This document shows positions 62,990-64,000 of a stretch of DNA of 64,000 bases, piece by piece. Position numbers and translations under genes: made by a program. The number at the start of each line of letters is the position of its first letter. Positions within the stretch are counted from its first letter, which is position 1. The notes under the pieces are model-generated. The model was not told the origin of the DNA and did no database searches. It saw nothing but the letters and a program-made list of their open reading frames with translations. This DNA comes from Pseudoflavitalea sp. G-6-1-2 (GTDB lineage: Bacteria; Bacteroidota; Bacteroidia; Chitinophagales; Chitinophagaceae): positions 1,364,001 through 1,428,000 of the forward strand of contig NZ_JABBGB010000003.1 of NCBI RefSeq assembly GCF_012927185.1, read 5' to 3'.

Positions 62990-64000
62990 TTAAAGTTTCA
63001 CACGCATGCCGAAGTTGATACCAATAGGGCGACCCATATTGCCAATATCAATTCCAAATCCGCCAAGTCCGCCTGTGGCAGGTGTTGTTCCATTGCTTTC
63101 AGGATCGATGCCTGAGTAGTTGGTGATCAGCAAAACATCCGTTGCGGTAACAAAGAGACTGAGATCTTTCAGCCATTTTACACGCTCTAGTGATTTTTTG
63201 GTGAAGTAGTACGAAAGTGTGATGTCCCTTACACGAAACGCATTGATATCTTTTTCAACAAACATTTCCGGTGCAATACCGTTGGTGGTGGAGGTGTAGA
63301 ATGCACTGTTGTTGTACGGTGTAACTACAATGGTATTCTGGGTTGGGTTCTTGCTGTTTTCCAGTCCATCTTTCAGCACACCTTTTACAATACGTGGTGT
63401 TTCACGGTCGAGTGTTTTAGTGCTTAGGCCGGTGGTATACAGCGTATATTGTGTAGCGTTATAAACGTCTCCACCTTTTCTCAGATCAACCAGCATGGAC
63501 AGGCTCCAGTTCTTGTACGAGATTTTGTTTACCAGACCTATCTGAAAATCGGGTGTTCTGTCTCCGATGTAGTAGAAATCACCGCCGGTTTTCAGAATAG
63601 GGAGACCATTTGCAGGATTGATCAGTACATCGCCGTTGTTGTTGCGTTCGAGTATCCAGCCGCCCATAGCCCCTGTGCTTCTTCCGGGGAATACCGAAGC
63701 GCGAACACCATCTTGCAGCCAGGTATCGGAGCTGTAATATTCAGGAAGTTCTTCCGCCACTTTTTTAATTACTCCTTTGTTTTTAGTGAAGTTCACGGTT
63801 ACGTCCCAGGTGAAATCTTTTTTGCTGATAGGAGAACCTGTCAATTGCAGTTCAATACCATTGTTCACCAGTTCACCACCGTTGAAGATCTTAACAACAT
63901 AACCCGTTCCGTAACTCAGGCGGGGGTTGATGATCTGCTTCATCGCGTGCAGTCTGTACCATGTGAAATCGAAACCCAGCCTGTTTTTGAAGAACTGCAT
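62990..64000 (-). CDS. SusC/RagA-family TonB-dependent receptor, C-terminal part (continues beyond the right edge)
   Basis: 336 residues of the barrel end are visible; the frame is open to base 64000, so the start is outside the window. Strand pairs are typical of SusC (GYVVKIFNGGELVNNGIELQLTGSPISKKDFTWDVTVNFTKNKG; FYYIGDRTPDFQIGLVNKISYKNWSLSMLVDLRKGGDVYNAT; YFTKKSLERVKWLKDLSLFVTATDVLLITNYSGIDPESNG), ending in NMGRPIGINFGMRVKL, with the family's terminal strand. It starts the operon followed by susD and the DUF4397 lipoprotein. Whether an STN domain is present cannot be seen. Confidence 0.95.
   Translation of the reverse strand: MQFFKNRLGFDFTWYRLHAMKQIINPRLSYGTGYVVKIFNGGELVNNGIELQLTGSPISKKDFTWDVTVNFTKNKGVIKKVAEELPEYYSSDTWLQDGVRASVFPGRSTGAMGGWILERNNNGDVLINPANGLPILKTGGDFYYIGDRTPDFQIGLVNKISYKNWSLSMLVDLRKGGDVYNATQYTLYTTGLSTKTLDRETPRIVKGVLKDGLENSKNPTQNTIVVTPYNNSAFYTSTTNGIAPEMFVEKDINAFRVRDITLSYYFTKKSLERVKWLKDLSLFVTATDVLLITNYSGIDPESNGTTPATGGLGGFGIDIGNMGRPIGINFGMRVKL

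Noticed and set aside
1-64000. tRNA, rRNA or transposase genes
   Set aside because: No sequence with a tRNA T-loop and acceptor arrangement, no rRNA-like stretch and no transposase or integrase motif was recognised by eye; a covariance search could still find a short RNA.

Overview
The window looks like a chromosomal segment from a Bacteroidota, most likely a Chitinophagaceae-type bacterium. This is inferred from two SusC/SusD pairs, an ECF sigma/FecR/STN-SusC cascade, SpmA-SpmB fusion, DUF3857 and DUF6089 secreted proteins, SMUG2 glycosylase, many Cys lipoproteins, absence of Shine-Dalgarno sites and several -7 boxes of the Bacteroidota form TAnnTTTG. No rRNA, tRNA, CRISPR array, phage or transposase gene was recognised.

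Layout. 1-4131: the tail of an unknown gene, three small secreted proteins (one with a heavy-metal-associated-like fold) and, on the other strand, two tandem paralogous secreted proteins. 4325-7310: thrS and infC, a strong terminator, then a 231-bp array of 21 units of 11 bp instead of the usual rpmI-rplT. 7311-14726: an ArsR-type repressor, then ECF sigma factor, FecR anti-sigma factor, STN-SusC and SusD, a cell-surface-signalling nutrient uptake locus without carbohydrate enzymes. 14738-20282: a small secreted protein, a nearly gene-free 1-kb gap, a DUF6089 outer-membrane barrel, a stand-alone receiver lacking its phospho-Asp, and a TPR histidine kinase/NarL-type regulator pair, followed by a UbiD-family decarboxylase to 22238. 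22245-28091: three DUF3857/transglutaminase-fold paralogues, one with an intact Cys-His pair, two with the site lost, and one of these frameshifted. 28297-31237: helical-repeat protein, glycosyltransferase and polysaccharide flippase. 31472-38320: secreted SAM hydrolase-like lipoprotein, a compound inverted-repeat element, SMUG2, a GH109-like glycosidase with a NahK-like sugar kinase (a candidate GalNAc release/phosphorylation pair), MiaE, a BioF-like enzyme and an NTF2-like protein. 38421-47168: penicillin-acylase family hydrolase, small membrane protein, hybrid histidine kinase, TrhO, lactonase, small secreted protein and PurC. 47286-55110: TonB-dependent receptor, two lipoproteins, YchF and SpmA-SpmB. 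55328-60417: a large secreted RHS protein with a C-terminal HxHP (JAB-like) domain, overlapping by 4 bases a lipoprotein that could be its immunity partner. 60527-64000: SusC (cut by the window edge)-SusD-DUF4397 operon on the minus strand.

The most unusual items are the 11-bp array with a 44-bp higher-order period (6991-7221), the inverted-repeat element at 32410-32796 whose mismatches mostly preserve G.U pairing in a plus-strand RNA, the RHS/lipoprotein pair, the lipoprotein SAM hydrolase, and the GH109/kinase pair. All functions are read from the translated sequence by eye; no database search was run.
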